Assembly: GCF_024700075.1 (NCBI RefSeq)
Contig: NZ_JAJONE010000001.1
Coordinates: 3,190,001-3,254,000, forward strand
Length of the DNA: 64,000 nucleotides
Source of the DNA: Hymenobacter sp. J193
GTDB lineage: Bacteria > Bacteroidota > Bacteroidia > Cytophagales > Hymenobacteraceae
Reading direction: 5' to 3'
Positions within the stretch are counted from its first letter, which is position 1. Every line of letters starts with the position of its first letter. The notes beneath the pieces were generated by a model, which saw nothing but the letters and a program-made list of their open reading frames with translations, had not been told where the DNA came from and ran no database searches. This document shows positions 17,436 through 25,734 of the stretch, in pieces. Both the position numbers and the translations under genes were made by a program.

Positions 17436-18293
17436 ATGAAAAAACGCTTACTCGTCCTGCTGCTGGCTTTCGGCAGTGCCGCTGCTACCCTCGCCCAGAC
17501 GGCGCCCACCGAGGTGATGATTGCGGGCTCCGACCACCTCAACCAAATCTACAGCAAGGATTATCCTACCACCGATGTGCTGACGGCTAAAGGCCAGCAG
17601 GATATCGGACGCTTCACGGCAGCCCTGGCCCGGTACAAGCCCGATATGCTGGTCGTTGAAAGTCTGCCCGAGGAGCAGGCCGAAGTGGACAGCCTCTTTG
17701 CCCTGTACCGGCAGGACAAGCTGAACCTGATGACGCTGCCCGGCGGCCGTAGTGAGGTATTTCAGGTGGCATTCCGGCTGGGCAAACAGCTGGGGCTGAA
17801 TAAAATTTACTGTACGAATGCGCCCGGCGGCACCTCGCAGGGGATTTTGCGCACCGGCCAGAACATTGAGCTGTACCAGCAGGCCCAGCAGGAGCTAAGC
17901 AAAGTGGCTGGCGGCCTGAAAACGCAGCTGCAGCAGGGCGCCCTCTCGCTCTACGATTACGAGGTGGCTATCAACCAGCCGGAGCTGTACAACCAGGTGT
18001 ACCGGCTGCGCTACGTGACGCCGGCCCGCGTGGTAAACGGCCGCTTCACCAAACCCGATGCTCAGGTGGATACCGCTTTTATCAACCCGAAATACATTGG
18101 AGCGGAGCTGATTTCGGTGTTCAAGAACCGCGACTATAAAATTTACTCCAACATCGTGGTGCAGGCGCTACAAACCAAGCCCCGGCGCGTGCTGGCGCTG
18201 TTTGGGGCGGCCCATATCGGCTCCCTGCAAAGCATCTTCGCCAGCGACCCGGCGTTTCGGGTGGTGGAGTCGAAGAAGTACCTGAAAAAGTAG
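17436..18293 (+). CDS. DUF5694 family exported protein, copy 1
   Basis: A 285-residue protein with signal peptide MKKRLLVLLLAFGSAAATLA. Domain pattern matches DUF5694 (remotely TraB-like): IAGSDHLNQIYS, LTAKGQQDIGRFTAALARYKPDMLVVE, then a C-terminal YIGAELISVFKNRDYKIYSNI and ALFGAAHIGSLQSIFASDP. The usual G-S/T-x-H start motif is changed to GSDHL. Function of the family is not known. About half of the residues match the copy at 18973, from which it is separated by one unrelated gene. Confidence 0.8.
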   Translation: MKKRLLVLLLAFGSAAATLAQTAPTEVMIAGSDHLNQIYSKDYPTTDVLTAKGQQDIGRFTAALARYKPDMLVVESLPEEQAEVDSLFALYRQDKLNLMTLPGGRSEVFQVAFRLGKQLGLNKIYCTNAPGGTSQGILRTGQNIELYQQAQQELSKVAGGLKTQLQQGALSLYDYEVAINQPELYNQVYRLRYVTPARVVNGRFTKPDAQVDTAFINPKYIGAELISVFKNRDYKIYSNIVVQALQTKPRRVLALFGAAHIGSLQSIFASDPAFRVVESKKYLKK

Positions 18294-18393
18294 CGGGCTA
18301 GGCTGCGGGAGCAAGACGCAGTAATTGGGTAGGTATAGCCCTTGGTCCTATGATTGTTCAAGTTTATACGGGTAAATTTCTATATTGGGCTCT

Positions 18394-18849
18394 ATGGAGC
18401 CCGACCTGACCCCATTGCCCGTTTTGCCTTACTATAATCTGGTGTTCCAGTCGGCTCCACCGCTGCTGTACGGCGTCTCGGTACGGCCTCTTAGTCCGTT
18501 GGAAGTCACGGAAGTATGCGAGCTGCTGCTGGCCACGGCCGTGCGCCACGCCTGTCCCTACTGGATGCTGGACGGCCTCCGGCAACAGAGCCCGCAGCCT
18601 CAGACCCTGCACAACTGGATGCGCGAGGAATATTTTCCGCGGGTGCGGCGCGAGCTAAAGCAAATGCCCTTTATTGCCTTTCTGGTGCCGCTTTTCATTT
18701 GGGAAGCGCTGCCAAAAGTAGGCTACGACAACCCGCTGGACGAGCAGGTGCAGGGCGTACGCATGGGCTGGTTTACCGACCCCAAGCAGGGCCTGGCCTG
18801 GCTGAACCGCCACCGTGCCGACATGGGCACCAGCGCCCGAAGTTTGTAG
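18394..18849 (+). CDS. Hypothetical protein between the DUF5694 paralogues
   Basis: A 151-residue protein starting MEPDLTPLPVLPYY (the in-frame TTG at 18385 is a weaker start). Sequence features: YNLVFQSAPPLLYGVSVRPLS, YWMLDGLRQQSPQP, IAFLVPLFIWEALPK. The beta-strand, helix and aspartate spacing resembles small single-domain STAS-like proteins common in this group, but I cannot assign a family. No signal peptide. Confidence 0.65.
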   Translation: MEPDLTPLPVLPYYNLVFQSAPPLLYGVSVRPLSPLEVTEVCELLLATAVRHACPYWMLDGLRQQSPQPQTLHNWMREEYFPRVRRELKQMPFIAFLVPLFIWEALPKVGYDNPLDEQVQGVRMGWFTDPKQGLAWLNRHRADMGTSARSL

Positions 18850-18972
18850 ATAGGCTGCCACAGGCAATGTAAAAGCAGAAAATGCGGCCGCCTTACCTGC
18901 AACCAATTGTTCGGTGCGTGCCTCCGTGCTAATTGAACAAGGCACGGAGCCTTTCACCAGCAAGAGAAAAGT

Positions 18973-19887
18973 ATGCAGCACCTGATACGGGTAGGTATTC
19001 TGGCTTTATTGAGCCTAAGCGCGCAGGGACAGGACCTGAAAAATGCAGTGAAATCCGTTGTGGCGGACAAGCCCAAAGAGCCCATTGAGATAGTGCTGCT
19101 GGGCAGCACGCACTTTGGAGGGGAAAGCCTCTATCAAAAGTTTCCGAAGGCCGATTTGCTGAGTGAGAAGCGGCAGCAGGAAGTGGCGGAGGTAAACAAG
19201 CGTCTGGCCCGGTTCCGGCCCGATATGGTGATGGTAGAAGATACCCCGGAGGAACAAGCCAGCCTCGATAGCCTGTACACGCTCTACAAAGCGGGCAAGG
19301 TGAAGCCGGCCGACCTGCCCTATAGCCGCTCCGAAAAAAACCAGTTTGGCTTTGCGGTGGCCCGGCAGCTCGGCCATGAGCGTGTCTGGGGAATAGACTG
19401 CTACGAAAGCGTTTCGAGCCGGATGCTGACTTCCGGCACCAATCTCAACTACTTTGTATCCAGCCTGGACAAGTTTTCGGCGGTTGGCCGCCTGGCCGAT
19501 ACGCAGTTCAAGGACGGCACGCTGGGGGTGCAGGGCTATCTGGAGTTTCTGAACCACCCCGCCATCCTGGATGTAACGTACCGCACCCTGTTTATCAACC
19601 CGGCCCGGGTGCAGCAGGGACGGTTCACGAATCCGCCGGCCCAATACGTGGATACGGCCTACGTCTCGCCCCGCTACATCGGCGCTGAGTTCATTTCTGT
19701 CTTTACGGAGCGGGAATTGAAAATATACTCCAATATTGTAGCCACTCAGCTGGCGCACCCCGGCAAGCGCCTGCTAGTAGTGATAGGCCAGCGGCATGCG
19801 GCCGCCCTCACCAAGATCTTCGCCAGCGACCCCGCCTACAAAGTGGTGCCCGTAAGTACGTATCTGAAAGGAAACGTGCCTCTGTAG
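18973..19887 (+). CDS. DUF5694 family exported protein, copy 2
   Basis: A 304-residue paralogue of the gene at 17436. The signal peptide is MQHLIRVGILALLSLSAQG. It retains the canonical LLGSTHFGG motif and shares LLSEKRQQEVAEVNKRLARFRPDMVMVEDTPEEQASLDSL..., RSEKNQFGFAVARQLG, YIGAEFISVFTERELKIYSNI and a final GQRHAAALTKIFASDP. The two copies probably arose by local duplication; copy 1 diverged at the first motif. Confidence 0.82.
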   Translation: MQHLIRVGILALLSLSAQGQDLKNAVKSVVADKPKEPIEIVLLGSTHFGGESLYQKFPKADLLSEKRQQEVAEVNKRLARFRPDMVMVEDTPEEQASLDSLYTLYKAGKVKPADLPYSRSEKNQFGFAVARQLGHERVWGIDCYESVSSRMLTSGTNLNYFVSSLDKFSAVGRLADTQFKDGTLGVQGYLEFLNHPAILDVTYRTLFINPARVQQGRFTNPPAQYVDTAYVSPRYIGAEFISVFTERELKIYSNIVATQLAHPGKRLLVVIGQRHAAALTKIFASDPAYKVVPVSTYLKGNVPL

Positions 19888-19945
19888 AAGCTAGGCGTGG
19901 GCAAGGCACCAGTGCTTTGGCTGATTTAACCTCGACTTAGACCCC

Positions 19946-20404
19946 ATGCTCACTTTACTGAAAACCACCTCGGCCGATGCCGACTTCCAGGAGCTGGTGG
20001 CCCTGCTCGACCAGGACCTGGCCGTGCGTGACGGCGCCGACCATGGCTTTTATGCCCAGTTCAACAAGATTGATATGATCGGGCACGCGGTGGTGGCCTA
20101 CTGGAACAACCAGCCGGTGGGCTGCGGCGCCATCAAGAAGTATGATGAGGAGGCCGTGGAAGTGAAGCGTATGTTTGTGCGGCCCGAGTTTCGGGGCAAG
20201 GGCGTGGCGCCGGCCATTCTGCAGGAGCTGGAAGCCTGGGCCAAAGAGCTGGACTACACAGCCTGCGTGCTTGAAACCGGTAAAAAGCAGCCCGAGGCAA
20301 TCCGCCTCTACGAGAAAAGCCAATATGCCCACACACCCAACTACGGGCAGTACGTCGGCGTGGAGAACAGCGTGTGCATGCGCAAGGAACTGCGGGAGAA
20401 GTAA
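19946..20404 (+). CDS. GNAT family N-acetyltransferase
   Basis: A 152-residue acetyl-CoA-dependent acetyltransferase. The acetyl-CoA-binding motif A is VKRMFVRPEFRGKGVAPAIL (R-x-x-G-x-G/A), followed by LEAWAKELDYTACVLETGKKQPEAIRLYEKSQY, typical of GNATs acting on small molecules or peptides. Monocistronic. Substrate unknown. Confidence 0.9.
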   Translation: MLTLLKTTSADADFQELVALLDQDLAVRDGADHGFYAQFNKIDMIGHAVVAYWNNQPVGCGAIKKYDEEAVEVKRMFVRPEFRGKGVAPAILQELEAWAKELDYTACVLETGKKQPEAIRLYEKSQYAHTPNYGQYVGVENSVCMRKELREK

Positions 20405-20504
20405 GACGGCCGCTTGCTTGGAGCCGGTTTAAGGAAGTGAACAATCTGCCCCCATATGGGCGTTAGTTCTCAGCGGCGGTGGGGAAAACCTGCCTTCGTT
20501 GCGT

Positions 20505-20511
20505 TACTTTG
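20505..20511 (+). promoter_or_regulatory. Candidate -7 element for the SirB1-like gene
   Basis: TACTTTG lies 54 bp before the TTG start at 20566. It is one base shorter than TAnnTTTG but recurs before several genes here (22935, 31644, 63009). Confidence 0.3.
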
Positions 20512-20565
20512 TACTTCCTGTGCTATTTGTAGGCTTTCCGCTCTTCTGACTCTACGCTGCATCCC

Positions 20566-21447
20566 TTGACGAACAAAGAAATCAAAGCCCTTATTTCCCT
20601 GCTCGACGACCCGGAAATTGCTCCCCAGATCCAGGAAAAGATTCAGACGCTGGGGGAAAGCATTATTCCGTTTCTGGAAGAGTCGTGGGAGGAAACCCTG
20701 AACTCCGACCAGCAGCAGCGCCTCGAAAACCTGATTCATCACCTGCAGTTCGACGGGCTGCAGCAGCGCCTGCGCGTGTGGCGCGACTCGGGCGGCGAAA
20801 ACCTGCTGGAAGGTATGTGGCTGCTGAACTCCTACCAGTACCCCGATGCCGATCTGCAGGCCCTCACGCGCTCCATCGAGCAGCTGCGCTTTGAGGTGTG
20901 GACGCTCACGCGCCCGGCCATGCACCCCGCCGACCAGGTGCAGACGCTCAACCACGTGCTATTCAAGACGCACAAGTTTGCGGCCAACACCCAGAACTTT
21001 CATTCGCCGGCCAATTCTATGCTGCAGCGCGTGCTGGAAACGCGGCGCGGCAACCCGCTCACCTTGTGCGTGATTTACCTGCTGGTAGCCCAGCGCCTAG
21101 GCTGGCCGGTGTACGGCGTAAACCTGCCCAACCTGTTCGTGCTCATGTTCCGGCCCACCAACCCAAATTTGGAGCCGTTCTACATCAACTGCTACAACCG
21201 CGGCCTCATCCTCTCGCGCACAGATATCGAGCACTACATTGCGCAGCTCAACCTCTCGCCCAATCCCATGTATCTGGAGCCCTGTTCGCACCTGGATATC
21301 GTGCGGCGGGCCCTGCGCAACCTGTCCGTGAGCTTCGAGAAAATTCAGGAGCCCGCTAAAGCCGCCGAGGTAAACCAGCTGCTCGCCATCCTGCTCGAAG
21401 CCCCGGAAGCCACCACCGACGCTACCGAGGACGAAACGGAAGAATAG
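20566..21447 (+). CDS. SirB1/transglutaminase-like TPR protein
   Basis: A 293-residue protein starting at TTG (MTNKEIKALISLLDDPEIAP). The first third is helical (HEAT-like). The middle has the SirB1 transglutaminase-like core: DQVQTLNHVLFKTHKF, SMLQRVLETRRGNPLTLCVIYLLVAQRLGWPVYGVNLP with a conserved Cys, and a His/Asp region after it. The end is a short TPR-like helical part and an acidic tail. No signal peptide, so cytoplasmic. Exact reaction unknown; Glu/Asp-rich C-terminus is low complexity. Confidence 0.85.
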   Translation: MTNKEIKALISLLDDPEIAPQIQEKIQTLGESIIPFLEESWEETLNSDQQQRLENLIHHLQFDGLQQRLRVWRDSGGENLLEGMWLLNSYQYPDADLQALTRSIEQLRFEVWTLTRPAMHPADQVQTLNHVLFKTHKFAANTQNFHSPANSMLQRVLETRRGNPLTLCVIYLLVAQRLGWPVYGVNLPNLFVLMFRPTNPNLEPFYINCYNRGLILSRTDIEHYIAQLNLSPNPMYLEPCSHLDIVRRALRNLSVSFEKIQEPAKAAEVNQLLAILLEAPEATTDATEDETEE

Positions 21448-21483
21448 CCACCCTTGTCCGGCCCTGGTGAGAGTCGAAACATG

Positions 21484-21519
21484 AAAACCCCTGACGTCTG
21501 CGCAGACATCAGGGGTTTT
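21484..21519. terminator. Bidirectional terminator between convergent genes
   Basis: AAAACCCCTGA pairs with TCAGGGGTTTT; inner GTCTGCGCAGAC extends the hairpin. It lies between the SirB1-like gene (+) and the redoxin gene (-). Confidence 0.9.
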
Positions 21520-21546
21520 CTATTCTGAAGCTAGCCTCTGGATCGG

Positions 21547-22155
21547 CTACTTTTTCTTGATAAGGCAGCCGGCAGCGCGCTGGGCCGCCATACCGGCGGG
21601 CTTACCGGCCAGGAGGTTGTCGAGAACCTGCTGCACGTAACGCTGCTTCACGTAGGCATCCATCTGGGGGTTGTCGTCGATGGCCCCGCGGTAGCGCACG
21701 GCAAAGCCGTTGCCGGCGGGCTGCAGCACCACGGCCTCGGGCGTTTTGCTGGCTCCGAGCAGCGTGCTTACCTGGGCCGCATCGTCGCGCAGATACGTCA
21801 GGCTGTTGGTGCCGTCGGCTTTGATCTTCAGCTTGTCGGCCTCAGCATCGGCGCTGGCTTCCAGGTTGATAGGGGTATCGATGAACAGAAATTGCACGCC
21901 CTTGCCGCCGTAGGTGCTGGCCAGCGCGCTGAGTCGGTCCTGGTAGAGGCGCGAAAACGGGCAGCTTTGGCTGATGAATACCACTACTACCGCTTTGCTG
22001 CCGGCATAGGAGCTCAGCTTCACGTCGGAGTTGGCGGCGTTTTTCAGGGTGAAGTCGGTGACGGTGGCCGGACCCTGCGCCCGGGCTACGCCCACGGCCA
22101 CGGAACCCAGCAACAGAGCCGTGGCTACAAGAATGGAAATTCGGCGAAGCTTCAT
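21547..22155 (-). CDS. Redoxin/thioredoxin-fold exported protein
   Basis: A 202-residue protein with signal peptide (MKLRRISILVATALLLGSVAV). The thioredoxin fold has FISQSCPFSRLYQDRLSALASTYGGKGVQFLFID, with CPFS instead of CxxC, so only one active-site Cys. A second Cys lies near the end (AAGCLIKKK). AhpC/TlpA-like; could reduce peroxides or thiols in the periplasm. I start at 22155 because upstream residues break the signal peptide. It is the second gene of an operon: the PPTase gene ends 10 bp upstream. Confidence 0.85.
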   Translation of the reverse strand: MKLRRISILVATALLLGSVAVGVARAQGPATVTDFTLKNAANSDVKLSSYAGSKAVVVVFISQSCPFSRLYQDRLSALASTYGGKGVQFLFIDTPINLEASADAEADKLKIKADGTNSLTYLRDDAAQVSTLLGASKTPEAVVLQPAGNGFAVRYRGAIDDNPQMDAYVKQRYVQQVLDNLLAGKPAGMAAQRAAGCLIKKK

Positions 22156-22165
22156 GGCGAAGAGG

Positions 22166-22834
22166 TTAGGCGAGCGGAAAAGTAGGGCCATCGAGGCAGT
22201 AAGTGAGTACGTAGGAAGAAGTAAGGCAGCGGTACTGTACCTGGTGTTGGCTGCGGGAGTTGTCCAGGAGCAGGTGCCCCGTCATGGCACCCGCCTCCCG
22301 CAGCCGAAACGGGTCGAGCAGAATCTGCTCTTTAAACACCAGGGCCCGGCGACTGTGCAGCTTATACAAGGTTTCTTTGGCACTCCAGTATAAGCTGTAT
22401 TTCAGGGCTTCGTCGCCGGCGTCCTCCAACTCCGTGCTGGAAAGAAACCGGGGCGCGAGCTGCCGGGCTTTGGGCCGCACTAGTTCAACATCTGTGCCAA
22501 CGCGTCCGCCCTGGCTCAGCACCGCCGCCACCCACTCGCCGGAGTGCGACAACGACACGGCCAACGCCGGCTGCTGGGCGAAGAACGGCCGGCCGTTCGG
22601 GTCGTTGCTGAGAGGGCCGGCCGGGTGGGGTGTGAGCTGCTGCTGGAGCGTGTGGGCCAGCACCCGGCCGGCCAGCCACTGGCGGGTGCGGGTTTCGTCG
22701 CGGCCGGCGGGCTGGCGGGCGGCGTACCACTCGAAGTAAGGCAGGAGAGACGCCAGCTCCGGCGCCGGTTCCGTCAGGTTCCATAGGCCCAGCAGGGCAT
22801 GGGGAGCAAGCGGCGTGACGGAAGAAAGCGGCAT
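22166..22834 (-). CDS. 4'-phosphopantetheinyl transferase (Sfp type)
   Basis: Transfers the phosphopantetheine arm of coenzyme A to a Ser of carrier proteins. 222 residues from MPLSSVTPLAPHALLG. Motifs of the superfamily: LSHSGEWVAAVLSQGGRVGTDVELVR (Mg-binding Asp and Glu) and YWSAKETLYKLHSRR (W-x-x-KE-x-x-K). Target may be the fatty-acid acyl carrier protein or secondary-metabolite carriers. It forms a short operon with the downstream redoxin. Confidence 0.92.
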   Translation of the reverse strand: MPLSSVTPLAPHALLGLWNLTEPAPELASLLPYFEWYAARQPAGRDETRTRQWLAGRVLAHTLQQQLTPHPAGPLSNDPNGRPFFAQQPALAVSLSHSGEWVAAVLSQGGRVGTDVELVRPKARQLAPRFLSSTELEDAGDEALKYSLYWSAKETLYKLHSRRALVFKEQILLDPFRLREAGAMTGHLLLDNSRSQHQVQYRCLTSSYVLTYCLDGPTFPLA

Positions 22835-22934
22835 GAGGAGGCGAGCACAGAAGTTCAAAGACGAAAGTCGGGGTTCCAAGCCGGATTCCGATGCGCGGCC
22901 CGAGCAAAACCGGTCGGGGCCGGGAAATCTGGCG

Positions 22935-22941
22935 TACTTTG
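22935..22941 (+). promoter_or_regulatory. Candidate -7 element for the WD40 gene
   Basis: TACTTTGCG lies 22 bp before the ATG at 22963, a spacing that favours this start over earlier in-frame codons. Confidence 0.4.
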
Positions 22942-22962
22942 CGCTTTGGTTTGTTTTCCGCT

Positions 22963-23913
22963 ATGACTACGCTCTTCCGTCCGCAGGTGCAGAAACTGGC
23001 TACGCTCAGCGGCCACCGCGACTGTGTGTATGCCCTGAGCGGAGCCACCGACGAAGCCGCCATCTACTCGGCCGGCACCGACGGCTTCGTGGTGAGCTGG
23101 AGCCTGGACGACCCTACGCAGGATGGTGAGCTGGTGGCCCGCGTCGAAAACTCGGTGTATGCCCTGCGCTACGTGCCGGCCCGCCGCTGGCTGCTCATTG
23201 GCCACAACTTCCAGGGCGTGCAGGCTATTGATTTAGATGCGCGTCAGCTGGTACACGCCACCGCTTTGCCGCCGGCCGCCATCTTTGAAATCCTGTATGA
23301 TGAAACCCGGCAGCGCGTGTACGTGGCCCTCGGCAACGGCCAGCTGGCCGTGTTGCACACGGCAGATCTGCGGCTTCTGCAGCTGGTTTCGCTCTCCGAT
23401 AAAAGCCTGCGCTGCCTGAGCTTGCACGCCGGGCGCGGCGAGCTGGCCGTGGGCAGTTCCGATACCCGCGTATACATCCTCGATGCTGACTCGCTGGCCG
23501 TGAAGCATACCATAGCTGCCGGAACCAACTCCATCTTCACCGCCGCCTACTCGCCCGATGGCCGCTACCTGCTCACGGCCGGCCGCGACGCCCACCTGCG
23601 CCGCTGGGACGTGGCGGTCGATTATGCAGAGGACCTCAGCGTGGTGGCGCACCTCTTCGCCATCAACCACCTCACCTTCAGCCCCGACGGGCAGCTGCTG
23701 GCTACCTGTAGCATGGATAAGTCCATCAAGCTCTGGGACGCCGATTCGCTGCGGCTGCTGCGCGTGGTAGACCGCGCCCGGCACGCGGGCCACGGCACCT
23801 CGGTAAACCGGCTGTTTTGGTCGGCCCGCCAAAATCGGCTAGTTTCGTGTAGCGACGACCGTAGTCTGGTCGTTTGGCAAATCAGTAGGGAGGACTCAGG
23901 AACTGGAAGCTAG
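22963..23913 (+). CDS. WD40-repeat beta-propeller protein
   Basis: A 316-residue cytoplasmic propeller of about seven WD-like blades, e.g. LATLSGHRDCVYALSGATDE, FTAAYSPDGRYLLTAGRDAHLRRWDV, HLTFSPDGQLLATCSMDKSIKLWDADSLRLLRV and a closing NRLFWSARQNRLVSCSDDRSLVVWQI. Probably a scaffold for protein contacts. Divergent from the PPTase operon and 65 bp before the DivIVA-like gene, with which it may be cotranscribed. No signal peptide. Confidence 0.9.
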   Translation: MTTLFRPQVQKLATLSGHRDCVYALSGATDEAAIYSAGTDGFVVSWSLDDPTQDGELVARVENSVYALRYVPARRWLLIGHNFQGVQAIDLDARQLVHATALPPAAIFEILYDETRQRVYVALGNGQLAVLHTADLRLLQLVSLSDKSLRCLSLHAGRGELAVGSSDTRVYILDADSLAVKHTIAAGTNSIFTAAYSPDGRYLLTAGRDAHLRRWDVAVDYAEDLSVVAHLFAINHLTFSPDGQLLATCSMDKSIKLWDADSLRLLRVVDRARHAGHGTSVNRLFWSARQNRLVSCSDDRSLVVWQISREDSGTGS

Positions 23914-23978
23914 AGTATGTTTCCCTTCGCACGCCATGTACGTTTCCTGACTTCTCGCTTCTAACTTCTCGCTCCTTC

Positions 23979-25001
23979 ATGAAAATCACCGCCCTCGATA
24001 TCCGGCAGAAAACCTTTGAAAAAGCCTTTCGGGGACTTGACAAGGACGAAGTACAGGCCTTTCTGAACTCACTTTCGCAGCAGTGGGAGCGGATGGGCGA
24101 CGAAAACCGAGAGCTGCGCCTGAAGCTGGACCATGCCACCCAGGAAGTGCAGAAGATGCGCGAAGTGGAATCGTCGCTCTACCGCACGCTCAAAACGGCC
24201 GAGGATACGGGTAACAGCATTACGGAGCAGGCCCAGCGCGACGCCGAGCTGCGCATCCGCGAAGCCCAGCTGAAAGCCGAGCAGCTCCTGGCCGATGCCC
24301 GCCAGAAAGCCCGCACGGTAGTAGACGATGCCTATAAGCAGGCCGAGAAAACCATTACTGAAATGCAGAAGGAGGTGAACCTGCTGGGCCAGGAGCACCA
24401 GCGCCTCGAAGGCGTACTCGAAGGCCTCGTGCGCGACCTGCAGCACCTGGCTACCGATGCTCTGGATAAAGTGGAGAAAAGTCGTAACCGGCCGAAATCC
24501 TCCATGGCGGCTATCCTTTCGCGGGCGGCCAGCGTAAAGGTGAACAAACCTGAACCTTCACCTGAAGCCCCCGCACCCATGCTTGTTCATACTGCTTCCA
24601 CTTCGTCGGCTGCGGCCGTTGGTAGCGCTGCCCGTCCGGCAGGGCTGGTAGCCGGCAGCGCCTCCTCGGAACGCGCCCCCATTGGCTCTCAGCCCGGCGC
24701 CTACAACCCGAAACCCGGCCAGCAGCCCGACCCCGGCGCCCCGGCCCAGGCCCCCGGCCCCGAGATTGAGCGGCCCGGTGCCCCAGCCGAAAACCCCGGC
24801 ATCTCGCCGGCTCCCCACATCGACCCGCCCGCACCTTCGCAGGTGCCCGACCCCGCTCCGCCCCGTGTCGAGCCGGTTGCACCCGACATCCGCCCCATCG
24901 GGCCGAATCACCCGGAAATCAACCAGCCCATACCCACCACGCACCCCGGCCAGCCAGGCATGGCTGCTGCCAGTGAAAAGTCATTCTTCGACGAAATCTA
25001 A
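23979..25001 (+). CDS. DivIVA-domain protein with proline-rich tail
   Basis: A 340-residue protein. The start MKITALDIRQKTFEKAFRGLDKDEVQAFLN is the DivIVA N-terminal domain (membrane-curvature-binding pattern with F-x-R/K-x-x-x-GY/LDxxEV). It is followed by a coiled coil (about 40-165, rich in E, Q, K: RDAELRIREAQLKAEQLLADARQKA). The last ~150 residues are disordered and Pro/Ala-rich (PAPHIDPPAPSQVPDPAPP). DivIVA-type proteins organise cell poles or septa in Gram-positives; the role in Bacteroidota is open. Confidence 0.88.
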   Translation: MKITALDIRQKTFEKAFRGLDKDEVQAFLNSLSQQWERMGDENRELRLKLDHATQEVQKMREVESSLYRTLKTAEDTGNSITEQAQRDAELRIREAQLKAEQLLADARQKARTVVDDAYKQAEKTITEMQKEVNLLGQEHQRLEGVLEGLVRDLQHLATDALDKVEKSRNRPKSSMAAILSRAASVKVNKPEPSPEAPAPMLVHTASTSSAAAVGSAARPAGLVAGSASSERAPIGSQPGAYNPKPGQQPDPGAPAQAPGPEIERPGAPAENPGISPAPHIDPPAPSQVPDPAPPRVEPVAPDIRPIGPNHPEINQPIPTTHPGQPGMAAASEKSFFDEI

Positions 25002-25174
25002 ACCAGGGATTGGCTGCGCCGAACTTCGTTTCGCACGGATTTCCTGGATTCTGTAGACGATTGGAAAAGCTGCCCCTTTGGGTGGCTTTTTCTGTTTTGT
25101 AGTAAAGAGGAAGCCAGGAATACGCCTCAATCCGTGGTTTCATGAGTTAGTTTCGGACCTTGCCGCCGATGCGT

Positions 25175-25203
25175 CACTCATTCACTCACTCACTGATTTA
25201 CCG
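25175..25203 (+). repeat. Octamer array before folB
   Basis: CACTCATT, CACTCACT, CACTGATT in tandem, ending 7 bp before the folB ATG. A short inverse piece (ATGAGTTAG, 25142-25150) lies upstream, so this may be one arm of a decayed facing pair. Confidence 0.6.
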
Positions 25204-25204
25204 C

Positions 25205-25573
25205 ATGGGCCAGATTGCACTGGAAGGCATGGAGTTCTTCGCGTTTCACGGCTACTACGACGAGGAGCAGAAAATCGGGAATAAGTACGGCGTCGACCTC
25301 TACATCCGCACTGACCTGCATGCAGCCGGCCAGTCGGACAACCTGCAGCAGACGGTGAACTACGAAGTGCTGTACCGCGTGGTGCGGGAGGAAATGCTGG
25401 CCCCGGCACGGCTGCTGGAGCACCTTGGGCACCGCGTTATCGACAGGATAATGGCAGAATTCCCGTACGTGCGCTCCGTGAAGGTGAAAGTAGCTAAGTT
25501 CAACCCGCCGCTGGGCGGTATCTGCCACCGCGCCCAAATTACGCTGGTGCGTAAGCGGGCCGGGCAACGGTAG
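25205..25573 (+). CDS. folB: Dihydroneopterin aldolase
   Basis: Folate-pathway enzyme converting dihydroneopterin to 6-hydroxymethyl-dihydropterin and glycolaldehyde. 122 residues from MGQIALEGMEFFAFHGYYDEEQKIGNKY, with the conserved FHGxxxxE and later VNYEVLYRVV, LEHLGHRVIDRI and VKVAKFNPPL. An earlier in-frame ATG would read through the octamer array, so it is rejected. No other folate gene is adjacent. Confidence 0.95.
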   Translation: MGQIALEGMEFFAFHGYYDEEQKIGNKYGVDLYIRTDLHAAGQSDNLQQTVNYEVLYRVVREEMLAPARLLEHLGHRVIDRIMAEFPYVRSVKVKVAKFNPPLGGICHRAQITLVRKRAGQR

Positions 25574-25641
25574 CAACGTTTCTCAGGTCTTGAGGGGAAA
25601 TAGCTGATTTTCAAGCTTGTTTTTCCTCAACTGAAATAGTA

Positions 25642-25715
25642 TACGAAATAAATCGTAGGATAAATTTGCTTCTACGATTTCCTTCGTATATGTTTGATGT
25701 ACGAACCAATTCGTA
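25642..25715. promoter_or_regulatory. Triple 16-bp operator upstream of blaI-like gene
   Basis: Three palindromes of form TACGA-N6-TCGTA: TACGAAATAAATCGTA (25642-25657), TACGATTTCCTTCGTA (25673-25688) and TACGAACCAATTCGTA (25700-25715). They are 31 and 27 bp apart, centre to centre, and the last ends 19 bp before the regulator's ATG. BlaI/MecI repressors bind dyads of similar size (TACA/TGTA types in staphylococci), so these are very probably the autoregulatory sites. Confidence 0.85.
25661..25668 (+). promoter_or_regulatory. -7 element between operators 1 and 2
   Basis: TAAATTTG, a perfect TAnnTTTG match, lies between the first two operators. A bound repressor would cover the -33 region and the transcription start. 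No strong -33 TTTG was seen. Confidence 0.6.
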
Positions 25716-25734
25716 TGACTAATCTTTCTGAGCT

